From the NCBI RefSeq assembly GCF_035594125.1, contig NW_026973668.1, forward strand, positions 3,310,001-3,374,000: a stretch of DNA of 64,000 bases, read 5' to 3'. This DNA comes from Scylla paramamosain (lineage: Eukaryota; Arthropoda; Malacostraca; Decapoda; Portunidae). Both the position numbers and the translations under genes were made by a program. Below, piece after piece: positions 10,373 through 23,840 of this stretch (position 1 is its first letter; every line of letters starts with the position of its first letter). Under the pieces are notes generated by a model. That model did not search any database, was not told the DNA's origin, and saw only the letters and a program-made list of their open reading frames with translations.

Positions 10373-10424
10373 CACTTACAAATGATATATGTTTGTTTAT
10401 TTATTTATTTGCTCATGTAATTTA

Positions 10425-10690
<266 letters not shown>

Positions 10691-10823
10691 GGTGAGCAAG
10701 CTCTCCAAGATGAAGGAAAGTGAGAGTGAGAGTGAGAGCGAGCTGGAGGACGAGGAGGACGAGGGGAGAGAGCCACAGATTGCGTCAGCCTCGTACAGAC
10801 ACAGTGGTGGAGTCAACAGGATC

Positions 10824-10826
<3 letters not shown>

Positions 10827-10861
<35 letters not shown>

Positions 10862-10912
10862 GGGGGAAGGAGGGAGGGAGGGCAAGGAAGGAAGGGAGAA
10901 AGGGAGGAAAAA

Positions 10913-10983
<71 letters not shown>

Positions 10984-10992
10984 TGTGTGTGG
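10827..10992. repeat. (GT)n microsatellites at the exon 3 donor
   Basis: (GT)n at 10827-10860 starts exactly at the exon 3 splice donor, and a longer array follows at 10914-10990. A short G-rich purine stretch separates them. Confidence 0.9.
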
Positions 10993-11219
10993 TTTTCATT
11001 GCCTGCATATCTTTATAGGTCAGATTAGGATAAAATTTGTCAGGTTAGGTTAGGAAAGATTGGGATAAAATTTGATAGGATAGGTTATGTTAGATTAGCA
11101 TAGAGTTGGTTAGGTTAGGTTAGGACAGGTTAAATTAGATTAGGTTAGGGTAGAATTTGTTAGGTTAGGTTAAGCCAGGTTAGGTCCAAGTCTTTCCTTT
11201 AGTTTGTGCACACTTGATG

Positions 11220-11407
11220 CCAAAACTGCCCCTTCTTTTAATCTTTGTGAAAACTGTTGGGTGGTCACGGTGGCTCGGCCGGCAGCGCGTCTGGCTACAG
11301 TGCAGAGTCTGCAGTTTTGAATTGTGGTGACAGCTGGGATTTCTCTGTGACGATTGCCTGTTCCTGGTTGACCCAGCATTACATGTGTACTGATCGGCTG
11401 TGAATGG

Positions 11408-11465
<58 letters not shown>

Positions 11466-11551
11466 CAGCTTTAAATGTGCACCGATTGGCTCTGACTGGA
11501 GGCATTCCTTGTTGACCCAGCATTAAATGTGTACCAATCAGCTGTGAATGG

Positions 11552-11643
<92 letters not shown>

Positions 11644-11745
11644 CAGCTTTAAATGTGCACTGATTGGCTCTGACTGGGGGCATTCCTTGTTGACCCAGCA
11701 TTAAATGTGTACCAATCAGCTGTGACTGGGAATGCAAAGGCCAAC
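11220..11745. repeat. Degenerate tandem block with (GA)n cores and SINE-like head
   Basis: Repeated pieces reading ACCCAGCATTAAATGTGTAC and ACCCAGCTTTAAATGTGCAC alternate with (GA)n arrays at 11411-11462 and 11558-11640. At 11263-11310 the sequence GGTGGCTCGGCCGGCAGCGC resembles a tRNA A box, so the block may have begun as a tRNA-derived SINE. The B-box match is weak. Confidence 0.5.
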
Positions 11746-11867
11746 CTACTTAATGTGCTGAGGCCCATTAAGGGTGATGGTACCAGCACCACCGCAGCAC
11801 TTATAGAGGCACGGCACACCTTTATGTTACAAAAAACTGTTGTCACTTGTGTTGTGTTGTTTGGAGG

Positions 11868-12112
<245 letters not shown>

Positions 12113-12389
12113 ACCTGACCTCATTCCACCCAGGCCACCACCATCAACAATGTGCAGGTCGCAGCCTCCTGGTCCGAGTTGGGTCAGGTCAACATCTGGG
12201 ACCTGACCCCGCTGCTGGAGGAGGTGGAGGCAGGTCAGGCTGGGTCGGGTCATGGTAGAGATGATCTGCCTCTCTTCACATTCCGAGGTCACCGGTCAGA
12301 AGGATTTGCCCTCGATTGGTCACCTGTCATATCTGGTGAGTGTTGACCTGGCTTGACCTGGTCCTAGTTGAAGTGGCGTGGGTATTTAA

Positions 12390-12680
12390 GGGTGTTTTTG
12401 TGGTTCTGGTGACTGACTAACAACATTTCTATTTTCCAAAGGCTGGAGTTGAAATGACGCGGGATTTTAAGGGTGTTTTTATGGTTCTGGTGACAGGTTA
12501 ACAACATTTCTACATTCCAAAGGCTCTAGTTGAAGTGACGTGGGTTTTTAAAGGTGTTTTTATGGTTCTGGTGACAGATTAACCACATTTCTTCATTCCA
12601 AAGGCTGTAGTTGAAGTGACGTGGGTTTTTAAGGGTGTTTTTAGGGTTCTGGTGAAATTAACAACATTTCTACATTATGA
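12390..12680. repeat. Intronic minisatellite of about 80-85 bp, nearly 4 copies
   Basis: The unit contains GGTTCTGGTGACAGATTAAC, then CATTCCAAAGGCTGTAGTTG, repeated near 12395, 12480, 12565 and 12645 in GRWD1-A intron 4. Unit B keeps about two copies at 24915-25110, fused directly to a truncated exon 3. Confidence 0.85.
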
Positions 12681-13123
12681 ACCGGAGAAGCACTCTAGAC
12701 AACCCAGCTAGTCATCTCTGTGGCCTTGGAAAACTGGCGTGGTGAGAGAGAGAAAGAGAGAGAGAGAGACCGTTTCTGAGTACAGCATTTGTGTGGGTAG
12801 GTAGGGACCACAGGGCGGATAGCTATCACCAACACTTATCTCTTTAAACATTATCCTATTCTTTCTTGTAGCAGCAGTAGTAGTAGTAGTAGTAGTAGTA
12901 GTAGGAGCAGCAGCAGCCATCCCAGGTAACTCAGCCCTCCACCCCCAACAGGTACTCTAGCATCAGGGGACTGTCAGCGGGCAATACACATCTGGCGGCC
13001 ACAGGAGGGGGCGGTGGCAGGTGAGCACCTCCCCCTCACTGCACACACTGCTTCTGTGGAGGACCTGCAGTGGTCACCCTCAGAGGCAAGCGTCCTGGCA
13101 TCCTGCTCTGTGGACAGGAGGTG

Positions 13124-13155
<32 letters not shown>

Positions 13156-13546
13156 TGTAATTTAAATCTTTCTCTTTCCTTTCTCTCTTTTCTCCTTTTT
13201 GTCCCTTTAATTCTCCTTCCCTCTCTAAAACCTAACCTAACCTAACTTAACCTAACCTAATCTGACAACCCTCTATTTCTCCCTAACCTAACTTCCATCC
13301 CTCCCCCTCCAGTATACGGGTGTAGGACGTGCGTGGAGCCCCCAACAAGGCCTGCATGATCACACGTACAGACGCACACACCAGCGACATCAACGTGCTG
13401 CATTGGAACCGCTGTGAACCGTTCCTGGTGTCCGGCAGCGATGACGGGTGTGTGCGGGTGTGGGACCTCCGGAATATGCAGGTGTGTGTGTGTGTGTGTG
13501 TTTTGTTTAATCTTTATTTATTTTTTTTGTCTTCTTTCATTTGTGT

Positions 13547-13599
<53 letters not shown>

Positions 13600-14197
13600 T
13601 TTCATTTTTTAATTTATTTTGTTATGTATTTCCTCAATTTTCATTCATCTTTTCATCTCTTTTGTTCTTTTCTTCCCCTCCTTCTCTTCCTTCTGTTCTT
13701 CCTCCTCCTCCTCCTCCTCCTCCTCTTCTGTAACCTAACTTACCCTAATCAACCTAACTTAACATAACCTAATCAAACCTAAGCTAACTTAACCTAACTT
13801 AACCTAACCAAACCTAACCACACAGGGTGGCGGTGGTGCTGTGGCAGAGCTGAAGCACCACTCAGCGCCAGTCAGCACCGTGAAGTGGCACCCCAGCGAG
13901 GGCTCCGTGCTGGCCAGCGGGGGGGAGGACGACGCCATCTTGCAGTGGGACTTGGCTGTGGAGAGGGAGGCAGCCGAGGAGGGGGAGGTGGGTGGTGGTG
14001 GTGGTGGTGGTGGTGGTGGTGGGATGGAGAGGCGAGAAGAGGAGAGGAGGAGGTGAGGTTGTAGTAGTGGTAGTAGTAGTCATAGTAGTAGTAGTAGTAG
14101 TTAAGCTAGGTTAGGTTAGATTATTAGGTTTGTCTAGGTTAAGTTAAGCTAGGAGTTAAGTTAAGTTAGGATGAAGTTCAATATAGTTAGTTTAGTT

Positions 14198-14250
<53 letters not shown>

Positions 14251-14446
14251 TTTTGTTTTTGTTGTTTTTGTTTGTTTTCCTGCATGTCAGTGCCCCAGGA
14301 GGCTACAAAACAATGTGCAGGTGTGTGTGGGCGTTGGAGGGGAAGAGGTGGTGCCGTGGTGGTGGCTGGCCGTCAACTGAGGTCAGACGGGAGACGAGGA
14401 GTGAAGGAGGGAAGGAAAGAAAGGACTGGATAGACATTACGAGGTG

Positions 14447-15495
14447 ACAGTAAAGGTTTTCCTTGTTTCCTTTGAATATTGGTGTAATATTTGGTGTGTT
14501 GCAGTCTTTTGGCACTCTTCCCTGTGGTAGTGATGTCACCACCAGACTGTGAATTTTATCAGCCAGTTGTTCTGTGCATTCCTTCAATATCCAGTTTGAC
14601 ACTCCATCTGGACCAGTTGCTTTATTTACATCAAGTTGTTCCTTCATCTTAAGTATTTCCTCATAACTGACTGGGACTGTACTTAGTATATTCCTCACCA
14701 ACTCATCCCTTCCAGCATCAAAGCCCTTCCACAGTAAATACCGATCTGAAACTACTGTTCCCCGCCTCCGCCACGTCCTGTGCGTCCTCCCAGACTCTTC
14801 CTTCAACTTTCAGTCTGGATACACCCTCCTTCTTCTTCATCTTCTAGTAATATGTCTAAAGAACAGTTTGGCTTTATTTGTACGCTTATCTGTTGCATCT
14901 CTTTCGTAGTTTGTTCTCTCCGTTCTCGTCGTCTCGACGTACTTGTCTCTGGCGTTGGTGCATTCCTCCCGTCTGCTCTCAGTCTTCCTCCTCCTCCGTC
15001 TGTTGCAAGCATTTCACTCACAATTTGTAGCCTCTTTGCATTTTGTATTGAACCATTGTTTACCCTTTCTACATCCTGCTCCTCCTTTGGGCACAGATTT
15101 CTCTGCACCGCAGCCGCGCGTCCTCGTCAACTCGTGCAGCTCTTCCCGAACGCCTCCCGCGTCTTGGGAGTCTTTCTGGTCCGCGGCAGCAGAGTGCTTT
15201 CTTAATCTTTCCAGGTGGGCTTTAGTATATTTAAATCTTTTCACCTTATAATTTTGATCAATGATTACATGTCCATTATTCAAATGAAATTGCATGAACA
15301 CCTGATCACTTTTATGTGGAGGGCTATCACAGTGTATAGTTTGAATAATTTCCATGTCCTTGGCAAACACTAAATGAAGTGTTGGTGGTTTATCTCCTCC
15401 ACTAAATCTGGCATCACAATCAACCCACTGAGTCATCAAGTTCTCCACCGCCCAGTTAACAGTGTGTTACTCCATGAGCTGTCACTTCCACTAGT
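14447..15495 (-). mobile_element. LINE family P fragment replacing GRWD1-A exon 8
   Basis: Minus strand. Bases 15014-15448 encode the end of an endonuclease domain (MTQWVDCDARFSGGDKPPTL). Bases 14450-14806 encode the start of the reverse transcriptase (KEQLDVNKATGPDGVSNWIL, then GRVPKDCNTPNITPIFKG). It is truncated at both ends and lacks the YADD core. The left border at 14446/14447 cuts GRWD1-A intron 7, whose continuation with the terminal exon exists only in unit B. A near-identical copy is at 35945-37345. Confidence 0.8.
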
Positions 15496-16130
<635 letters not shown>

Positions 16131-16467
16131 CTCCTCCTGCTACCACCACCACCACCACCAACACACCACCACCACTCACCCCCTCTCTGTTTCCCCAGCA
16201 GGAAGCAGCCCACACTACTACCACCACCACCACCACCACCAGGGCAGCCCCGTCCCTGAGCCAAATGTCCCCCTGGCTGGTGGCTGACCCCCCTCCCCCC
16301 CACCACCTTCAATCCCCCCAAGATGTGTAATGTCATCACCACTGAGCCGTGATTGGACAGGAGGGCACATGAGGCAACTGATTGGCCGACTGAAAGGCCA
16401 GGAGGGCCGTGATTGGCCCTCCTGGAGGAAAGGTTTATGGTAGTTTTTTTGAGGTTTTTGACTGGTT

Positions 16468-16523
<56 letters not shown>

Positions 16524-16602
16524 AGCAACAGACAAACAAACAAACAAACACAAACAAGAACATTCCAGTAAATCATTCATCTCATTATGAAAATAGTGTC
16601 AC

Positions 16603-16657
<55 letters not shown>

Positions 16658-16772
16658 GGTTTTATTGTACTTAAGTAACTTAGCTCATTATTTTTATAAA
16701 TTTTTGACTGACTGTGTGTGTGTGTGAGAGAGAGAGAGAGATTGACTGACTAACCAAATATAAACATTCTTT

Positions 16773-16807
<35 letters not shown>
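16131..16807. other. Non-coding stretch with (ACC)n, (AC)n and (ATT)n
   Basis: (ACC)n pieces near 16140-16245, unique sequence 16260-16465, (AC)n 16470-16521, (ATT)n 16602-16657, and (GT)n/(GA)n/(AC)n 16716-16810. An acceptor-like CCCCAGCAG at 16194 is followed by a short frame with no recognisable similarity. I see no gene. Confidence 0.6.
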
Positions 16808-16813
<6 letters not shown>

Positions 16814-17275
16814 AAAGGATCCAAAGAGCTGCAGCCAAACTGGTGCCAAGCTTGAGAGATTAAACCTATGAAGAAAGATTAAGGAGACTGAAGCTTGCAT
16901 CATTACCAGAGAGAAGAGAAAGAGGGGAGCTGATTGCTATATACAGAGCTTTAAAGTCAAGTTGACAAAGAAGACTTATTTGTGTGGGACTCAACACATA
17001 CAAGAGCACATGGAGTGAAATTGAGGAAAACACCAAGTAGAAGAGATGTCAAGAAATATGGTTTCCCAAACACAAGCACAGAAATATGGAACAACTTAGA
17101 TGAAACACTGGTACAAGCAACTAATATTCATGGATTTAAAGTTAAGCTGGATGCTTATAGGTATGGTGACACACACACACACACACACACACACACTGGA
17201 TGCTTATAGATATGGTGACAGGACAGCACGAGCACAGCTCTTTTCCTGTAAAACACAACTAGGTAAACATACACA
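16808..17275 (+). mobile_element. LINE family P 3' fragment ending in (AC)n
   Basis: Plus-strand C-terminal region of the same LINE as at 301-1575: RIQRAAAKLVPSLRD then YEERLRRLKLASLPERRERG, ending GTAAAACACAACTAGGTAAA, followed by (AC)n. The frame has stops. An internal (AC)n at 17169-17196 splits a short duplicated piece (GGATGCTTATAGxTATGGTG). It supplies the empty TTAA site for the piggyBac-type insertion at 354-1346. Confidence 0.75.
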
Positions 17276-17316
17276 CACACATCTTTTCCAATTCTTTCTT
17301 TATTATTATTTTAAAG

Positions 17317-17352
<36 letters not shown>

Positions 17353-17727
17353 AAAATGTGTGTGCAATATATTGTTTTATCTTTTGTGTATGTGTCTATC
17401 TGTCTATTAATTTTTTATTTATTTATTCTTTTCTTTTCCTTTATTTTTGTGTTCTTTATTACCTTTCATTTTCATTCATGTATTTTTTTTACTTATTTTC
17501 ATTTATCTATTTATTTCCTTCCTCTTTCATTTATTTATTTTTTTATCCATTTATTCGTTTTCATTCCTCTTTATTTACTTTTTTCACTTCAGTTTTTTTT
17601 TTCTTCTCCATTCCTTGTTATTTCCTTCAATTATCAACATTTCATCATTATTGTTATTTGTTGTTTACATGTTTTCTTTCATTCCTCATTGTTTTATTTC
17701 TTTTATTCTTCATTTATACATATTTGG

Positions 17728-17768
<41 letters not shown>

Positions 17769-18250
17769 CATCATTATTATTATTTTATTCTTTTGCATTT
17801 CCTTGTTCTTCCTGTTTATCTATTTTATCTATATTCACATTTAGGTCATTATTAATTTTTATTCTTTTGCATTTCCTTGTTCTTCCTGTTTATCCATTAT
17901 ATTTCAGTTCTTCCATTATTATTCCTTCATTTCTTGTAGATTTTTTAATTTTTCCTTTATTTTTCTATATCTTCCCCATTTTCTTTGTATTTTTTTTAAG
18001 TCCTTCCTGTATTTCGTCCATTTTCTTTAGTTGCTCCATTTCTTGCTTCCTTCCCGTGTTCCCTCCTGCGGGTCTGTCAGAAGGTACTCGCCAAGGACAG
18101 AACAACAAAACAAACCAAACAACAACAACAACAACAATAATAATAATAATGATATGTAGCAATTTTTATTATTATCTTTTTGGTGGTTATTGTTGTTGTT
18201 GTTGTATGTATGTATGTGTGTATGTATGGTTTGAAATGGTTTTATTTGGA

Positions 18251-18281
<31 letters not shown>

Positions 18282-18760
18282 CATTTGTTATCTTCTTTTA
18301 TTCTCTCTCTCTCAGTCCTACACACACACACACACACACACACACTGTATCATGTACAGCGTATATTTTCATAAGTGGATGCATTTTATATATAACAGCG
18401 AGTTATAGTGGAGTTGTAAGTTATTGGTGGTGTTATTGTTGTTATTCTTCTTCTAAGCCAAATTGTTGAAGAATAAGAAGAGTGAATGGGTTTAGTTTTG
18501 AATAATTTTAATAACAATTTTCCAGCTTATATTTGAAGAAAATGGATGTTGTAATATATTATAAGAGTGAAGAAATGAAGTGTTTTATTATTATTAATAG
18601 TAGTAGTGGTGGTAGTAGTAGTAGTACACAAGAACACAAGGGTTGGTGCAGGAAGCCATCAGGCCTACACGTGGCAGTCCCTGTACAAAACACACCTGTC
18701 TGTTTCCACCTGTCAGCCCTGTCCAAACACTTGTCTAACACTTCAAAGCTCTGTAATGAC
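17276..18760. other. Non-coding 3' flank of zinc-finger gene B (duplicated)
   Basis: AT-rich sequence with (CT)n, (ATT)n at 17729-17770 and (AC)n, matching 1700-2640 and extending it. Around 18745-18830 the minus strand encodes VDEWNRLSSQVV-type sequence typical of the last residues of LINE reverse transcriptases, so a LINE tail may be embedded here. No host gene is seen. Confidence 0.55.
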
Positions 18761-18847
18761 TCACTCTGCACTAACAACCTGACTACTGAGTCTATTCCAT
18801 TCATCAACTGCTGTGTTTGTCATGTGAGGATTAATACTGGCCATTTT

Positions 18848-18887
<40 letters not shown>

Positions 18888-19162
18888 TAAGTACTGTTAA
18901 CAACATAACTCAGCATTCTAGCAACAAAAGTTTATTCCAACACTTGAGTACAAAGTAACAACACACAAACACTAGTCACTCCAAGTCCCTCACACACCAC
19001 CACCACATCCACAACACCTCACCCCCCACAGGTGTGTTTGGATGTGTCTGGCAACACCACTCTTGCTACACAAACACTGCCACAAACACCACACCTGTAC
19101 TTCCTTACCACAGTGTGGGTGAGGATGTTTGTCAACATTACATTGCAGGATAAACCTTTTGG

Positions 19163-19410
19163 CCAGTCACCACACCACACCCACAAGTCACCACTGGTAT
19201 TGCCAGCTGGTTTGTGGCAGTAATGTTGTGGCCAGTCACCACACCACACCCACAAGTCACCACTGGTATTGCCAGCTGGTTTGTGGCAGTAATGTTGTGG
19301 CCAGTCACCACACCACACCCACAAGTCACCACTGGTATTGCCAGCTGGTTTGTGGCAGTAATGTTGTGGCCAGTCACCACACCACACCCACGTCACCACT
19401 GGTATTGCCA
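19163..19410. repeat. 69-bp tandem repeat, about 3.5 copies, in frame with the fingers
   Basis: Units at 19202, 19271 and 19340 have an exact 69-bp period. On the minus strand each codes a 23-residue unit containing WCGDWPQHYCHKPAGNTSGD. As 69 is 23 codons, the unit keeps the zinc-finger frame on both sides. Confidence 0.9.
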
Positions 19411-19484
19411 GGGCAAATCTTTTCCCACACTGCAGGCCTGGGAACTTTCTCTCCCTGTTTTCTGCATTTTCTTGTTTCATTGTT

Positions 19485-19935
19485 TGGTGAGTGCAATGGG
19501 CCCCAAGCCTGGGGTCTAAAGTTACACCCTAAGCAGTGTTAGCAGTGTATCCGAGGGCTCTCTTCAGGACGGCGACTGTTCCCTTGACCGCAGCTGTTTG
19601 TACCTCGTGGGCACCTGGGGGACCAGGGATTGCCTCAGGGCAGCTCTCCGGGTTTTTCTTCATCAGCCCTGTCGTCGCCACCACCACTGGTGTTATACCG
19701 ACGTCCGTCAGTGACCACGTTGTTCGTGGGTCATTTCTTAGGTCTTGATATTTTGTAATTTTTTTCCTTTCAGCTCTACTGAGGCCTTAGTCACTGGGGA
19801 CTGCAACATCTATCATTTTGGCTGTTTTCTCTTCTTTGTTCCAGATAACATTATCAGGTTTTGTTCCCCCACCTTGTGTGTGTGTGTGTGTGTGTGTCTC
19901 CCTGCTGGAATGTCCTTGTTGTAGAAGACAGCCAC
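19485..19935 (-). mobile_element. LINE C-terminal fragment inserted in zinc-finger gene B
   Basis: Minus-strand translation gives VIWNKEEKTAKMIDVAVPSD, then RKEITKYQDLRNDPRTTW, then TPVVVATTGLMKK. The order 'DVAVPSD... KY.DL... VVPVVVGALG' is the C-terminal signature of Dong/R4-like and related LINEs. It is flanked on both sides by zinc-finger coding sequence, so it interrupts the gene. The frame has at least one stop. Confidence 0.6.
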
Positions 19936-21195
19936 TTTACTATCTCCCAGTGTGGGTGAGGGTGTGTCTGTCAAGACTGCCTTTATGGGTAAGTCTTTTC
20001 CCACACTCCAGGCACTGGAACTTTCTCTCTCCAGTGTGGGTGAGGACATGTCTGTCAAGGGAACCCTTCCTGGTAAATCTTTTCCCACACTCCAGGCACT
20101 GGAACTTTCTCTTCCCAGTGTGGGTGAGGATGTGTCTGTCAAGGGAACCCTTCCTGGTAAATCTTTTCCCACACTCCAGGCACTGGAACTCTCTCTCCCC
20201 AGTGTGGGTGAGGATGTGTCTGTCAAGGGAACCCTTCATGGTAAATCTTTTCCCACACTCCAGGCACTGGAACTCTCTCTCCCCAGTGTGGTTGGGGATG
20301 TGTCTGTCAAGGTAACCCTTCCTGGTAAATCTTTTCCCACACTCCAGGCACTGGAACTCTCTCTCCCCAGTGTGGGTGAGGATGTGTCTGTCAAGGGAAC
20401 CCTTCCTGGTAAATCTTTTCCCACACAACAGGCACTGGAACTTTCTCTCCCCAGTGTGGGTGAGGATGTGTTTGTTAAGATCACCTTTATGGATAAATCT
20501 TTTCCCACACTCCAGGCACTGGAACTTTCTCTCCCCAGTGTGGGTGAGGATGTGTTTGTTAAGATCACCTTTAAGGATAAATCTTATCCCACACTCCATG
20601 CACTGGAACTTTCTCTCCCCAGTGTGGGTGAGGGTGTGTTTGTTAAGATCACCTTTATGGATAAATCTTTTCCCACACTCCAGGCACTGGAACTTCCTCT
20701 CCCCAGTGTGGGTGAGGGTGTGTTTATTAAGATCACCTTTATGGATAAATCTTTTCCCACACTCCAGGCACTGGAACTTTCTCTCCCCAGTATGGGTGAG
20801 GATGTGTGTGTCAAGATGACCTTTCCGAGTAAATCTTTTCCCACACTCCAGGCACTGGAACTTTCTCTCCCCAGTGTGGGTGAGGATGTGTCTGTCAAGG
20901 GAACCCTTCATGGTAAATCTTTTCCCACACTCCAGGCACTGGAATTTTCTCTCCCCAGTGTGGGTGAGGATGTGTCTGTCAAGGGAACCCTTCCTGGTAA
21001 ATCTTTTCCCACACTGCAGGGACTAGAACATTCTCTCCCCAGTGTGGGTGAGGATGTGTCTGTCAAGGGAACCCTTCCTGGTAAATCTTTTCCCACACTC
21101 CAGGGACTGGAACATTCTCTCCCCAGTGTGGGTGAGGATGTGTGAAGCAAGATGACTCTTCTGGGCAAATGTCTTCCTGCAGTGGTCACACTTGT

Positions 21196-21945
21196 GGTTT
21201 TTTCATTTTTTTTTTTTATGTAGGAAAGACACTGGCCAAGGGCAACAAAAATCCAATAAAAAAAATATGCCCACTGAAATGCCAGTCCCATAAAAGGGTC
21301 AAAGCAGTGGTCAAAAATTGATGAATAAGTGCCTTGAAACTTCTCTCTTGAAGGAATTCAAGTCATAGGAAGGTGGAAATACAGAAGCAGGCAGGGAGTT
21401 CCAGAGTTTACCAGAGAAAAGGATGAATGATTGAGAATACTGGTTAACTCTTGTGTTAGAGAGGTGGACAGAATAGGGGTGAGAGAAAGAAGAAAGTCTT
21501 GTGCAGCAAGGCCGCGGGAGGAGGGGAGGCATGCAGTTAGCAAGATCAGAAGAGCAGTTAACATGAAAATAGCAGTAGAAGACAGCTAGATATGCAACAT
21601 TGTGGCGGTGAGAGAGAGGCTGAAGACAGTCAGTTAGAGGAGAGGAGTTGATGAGACGAAAAGCTTTTGATTCCACCCTGTCTAGAAGAGCAGTATGAGT
21701 GGAACCCCCCCAGACATGTCAAGCATACTCCATACATGGACGGAAAAGGCCCCTGTACAGAGTTAGCAGGAGGAGAGGAGGCATGCAGTTAGCAAGATCA
21801 GAAGAGCAGTTAGCATGAAAATAGCGGTAGAAGACAGCTAGATATGCAACACTGCGGCAGTGAGAGAGAGGCTGAAGAAAGTCACTGAGAGGAGAGGAGT
21901 TGATGAGACGAAAAGCTTTTGATTCCACCCTGTCTAGAAGAGCAA
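21196..21945 (-). mobile_element. LINE family J, 5'-truncated and internally duplicated
   Basis: The poly(T) at about 21200-21219 marks the 3' poly(A) end on the minus strand, followed by the family's 3' UTR and the frame [18 protein letters not shown]. About 170 bp (near 21525-21690) is repeated at 21771-21945. The element sits between the leader and the first finger of zinc-finger gene B and replaces one finger that copy A retains. Confidence 0.85.
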
Positions 21946-22097
21946 CTGCTCCCAGCTGTTCATACTGCTGCTACTGCTGCTGCCTGGCATCACATCCTCC
22001 ATTGCAACACTGCTCTTGGTAGTGGTCAGTTCTGCAGGAACACTGGGGCTGCACCGAGGATGCACAGAGGGAGTCCCGCCACTGGATGCCAATCTGG

Positions 22098-22520
22098 CAC
22101 CTGTAACAGAGGAGGCTGTCACTACACAGGGAGTGAGGGGCTACCTGCCTCAGCCTCAGCCTAACACAGACTCCACAGACAAGATACACCTGGCACCTGT
22201 AACAGAGGAGGCCGTCACCACACAGGCAGAGAGGGGCTTCCTGCCTCAGTCTCAGCCTAACACACAGCCTCCACAGAGTAGGGCTACCACACAACAAATG
22301 ACTCTGATCGGGCCACCACAGCCATGCAAAGAGCAAGCCAATCAGTTTTCGTTGCCGGCCACTGACCTGAGGGGCTCTGGGGCAGAATGGACGGGAGGAC
22401 TTGCCGGCCACATACCTGAGGGGCTCTGGGGTAGAATGGACAGGAGGACATGCCGGCCACTAACCTGAGGGACTCTGCGGCAGAATGGATGGGAGGGCTT
22501 GCTGGTCGGGTCTTTTTGTC
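22098..22520. repeat. Tandem repeats upstream of zinc-finger gene B
   Basis: Two partial copies of the 98-bp type unit (about 22098-22275) and about 2.5-3 copies of the 49-bp GGGGCTCTGGGGCAGAATGG unit (22355-22500). These match the blocks at 4791-5070 and 5219-5590 with fewer copies. Confidence 0.85.
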
Positions 22521-22894
22521 TCTCACCACTGATGTCCTGCTGGAAAACAAACAAATAAATAAAACAATGATAAACAAACAAATAACAAAAATAAAACAAA
22601 AAGGCAAAAAACATTAACTGATGTCCTGCATTGCTGCCATGATTGTGACAGCAAAATTTTGTCAAAAAAAACCTAACCTAAACTTAACCTGTCTTAACAT
22701 AATATAAGCAAGCCTATCTTACTAACCTAACTAACCCTAACCAAACCTAACAAAATAACCAAACCTACCTTAACACAACTAACACCAAACAACCGGCACT
22801 AGTGTGGACGTGGGATTCCAGGCTGGCTAGGCCTTGTCCGGCAGGTCTGTGTTGCCAATTGTGTATTTTCCTTATTACCACGTCAGGCAAGGAA

Positions 22895-22946
<52 letters not shown>

Positions 22947-23540
22947 ACTTGCCGGACGCGGCCTAGCCAGCCGGGGACCCCACATCGACTGTAGTGCCAC
23001 ACAGCCTAACCTAACCCAGCGCAGCAGTGCACAAGATGTCTGCCTATTATTCCCCAGGCAACACTTCACCAGGCAGGCAGCACCAGCAGACAGCCAGGCG
23101 GCGCCGCCACGCCTTGGGAATAAAAGAAATGAACAAACAAACAAACAAACCACAACAAGAGTGACGGTGACCACCACCTCAGTCACTCGCCTCCCGACAT
23201 TGACTTGTTCCCCGCCCACCATTACCTGCACGCCCTCAGGTGAGGCCAGGGAGGCGCCGCCAGTCCGCCAGGTGGCCACAGGTGACCCAGGCCAGCTCAA
23301 ACACAGGCGCAATCTGCCGCACACTCGCCGTGACCTGACCAATGACCACAGCACCACGGGGACGCCGCCTCTGTTCCCTCCACCAGACACAGAGTAGACA
23401 GGTGACCAGGTGGCCACAGGTGACCCAGGCCAGCTCAAACACAGGCGCAATCTGCCGCACACTCGGCGTGACCTGATCACTGACCACAGCACCACGCCGC
23501 CTCTGCTCCCTGATCTTGATCTTGATGGTACAGGTGGCAC
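22521..23540. other. Non-coding segment duplicated from 5600-7500
   Basis: Near-identical to 5600-6000 joined to 6890-7500, without the hAT element. Contains (CT)n at 22893-22941 and two copies of the 138-bp unit (23271 and 23409). The long ORFs on both strands are repeat artefacts. Confidence 0.7.
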
Positions 23541-23840
23541 AGGATCACTCCTGAGCCAGGCCTTTGGATCGGCAACTCCTGTAGAAGGGGGAAAAAAAAA
23601 GAGAAACGAACAGCATCCTCTATCCTAATTGTTCATACACCTGGCACGCCACATTCTCTCCAGAAACTCTTTCACCGCCTCAATCATCCTTTCATTCGCC
23701 TCTCTACACAGTCCCAGCAACAACACCATCCATTCCTTTCCTGTCTTCTCCACTCTTTCATTCCTATCATGCCCTAACTCAGTCAGTATCACTTGCATCA
23801 TCTCATTCCAGTCTCTGGCATACTTCACACACTCCAGCAC
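23541..23840 (-). mobile_element. LINE 3' fragment, inverted relative to 7800-8290
   Basis: Minus strand encodes EMMQVILTELGHDRNERVEK, then EANERMIEAVKEFLERMWRA, the same tail as the plus-strand fragment in unit A. The opposite orientation and the absence of GRWD1 exons 1 and 2 beside it point to a rearranged junction in unit B. Confidence 0.65.

Larger units (their letters stand above)
19015..21980 (-). pseudogene. C2H2 zinc-finger gene B, split by two LINE fragments
   Basis: Minus-strand paralogue of the gene at 2641-4696. The leader MEDVMPGSSSSSS starts near 21995 and is cut by LINE J sequence at 21196-21945. Finger CDHCRKTFAQKSHLASH (about 21130-21190) is followed by about 14 fingers of the FQCLECGKRF type to 19950. 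The second repeat-type finger carries TAG (21023-21025) in place of Gln, and fingers there have MF in place of KF and a lost Cys (QSLEC). A second LINE fragment (19485-19935) separates a C-terminal part, 19019-19480, which has an NREKKF-like finger start, a 23-residue in-frame repeat and a last finger YRCGVCGSVC. The array is therefore non-functional as read. Fingers in the intact stretch 19950-20911 are open for 323 codons. Confidence 0.78.
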
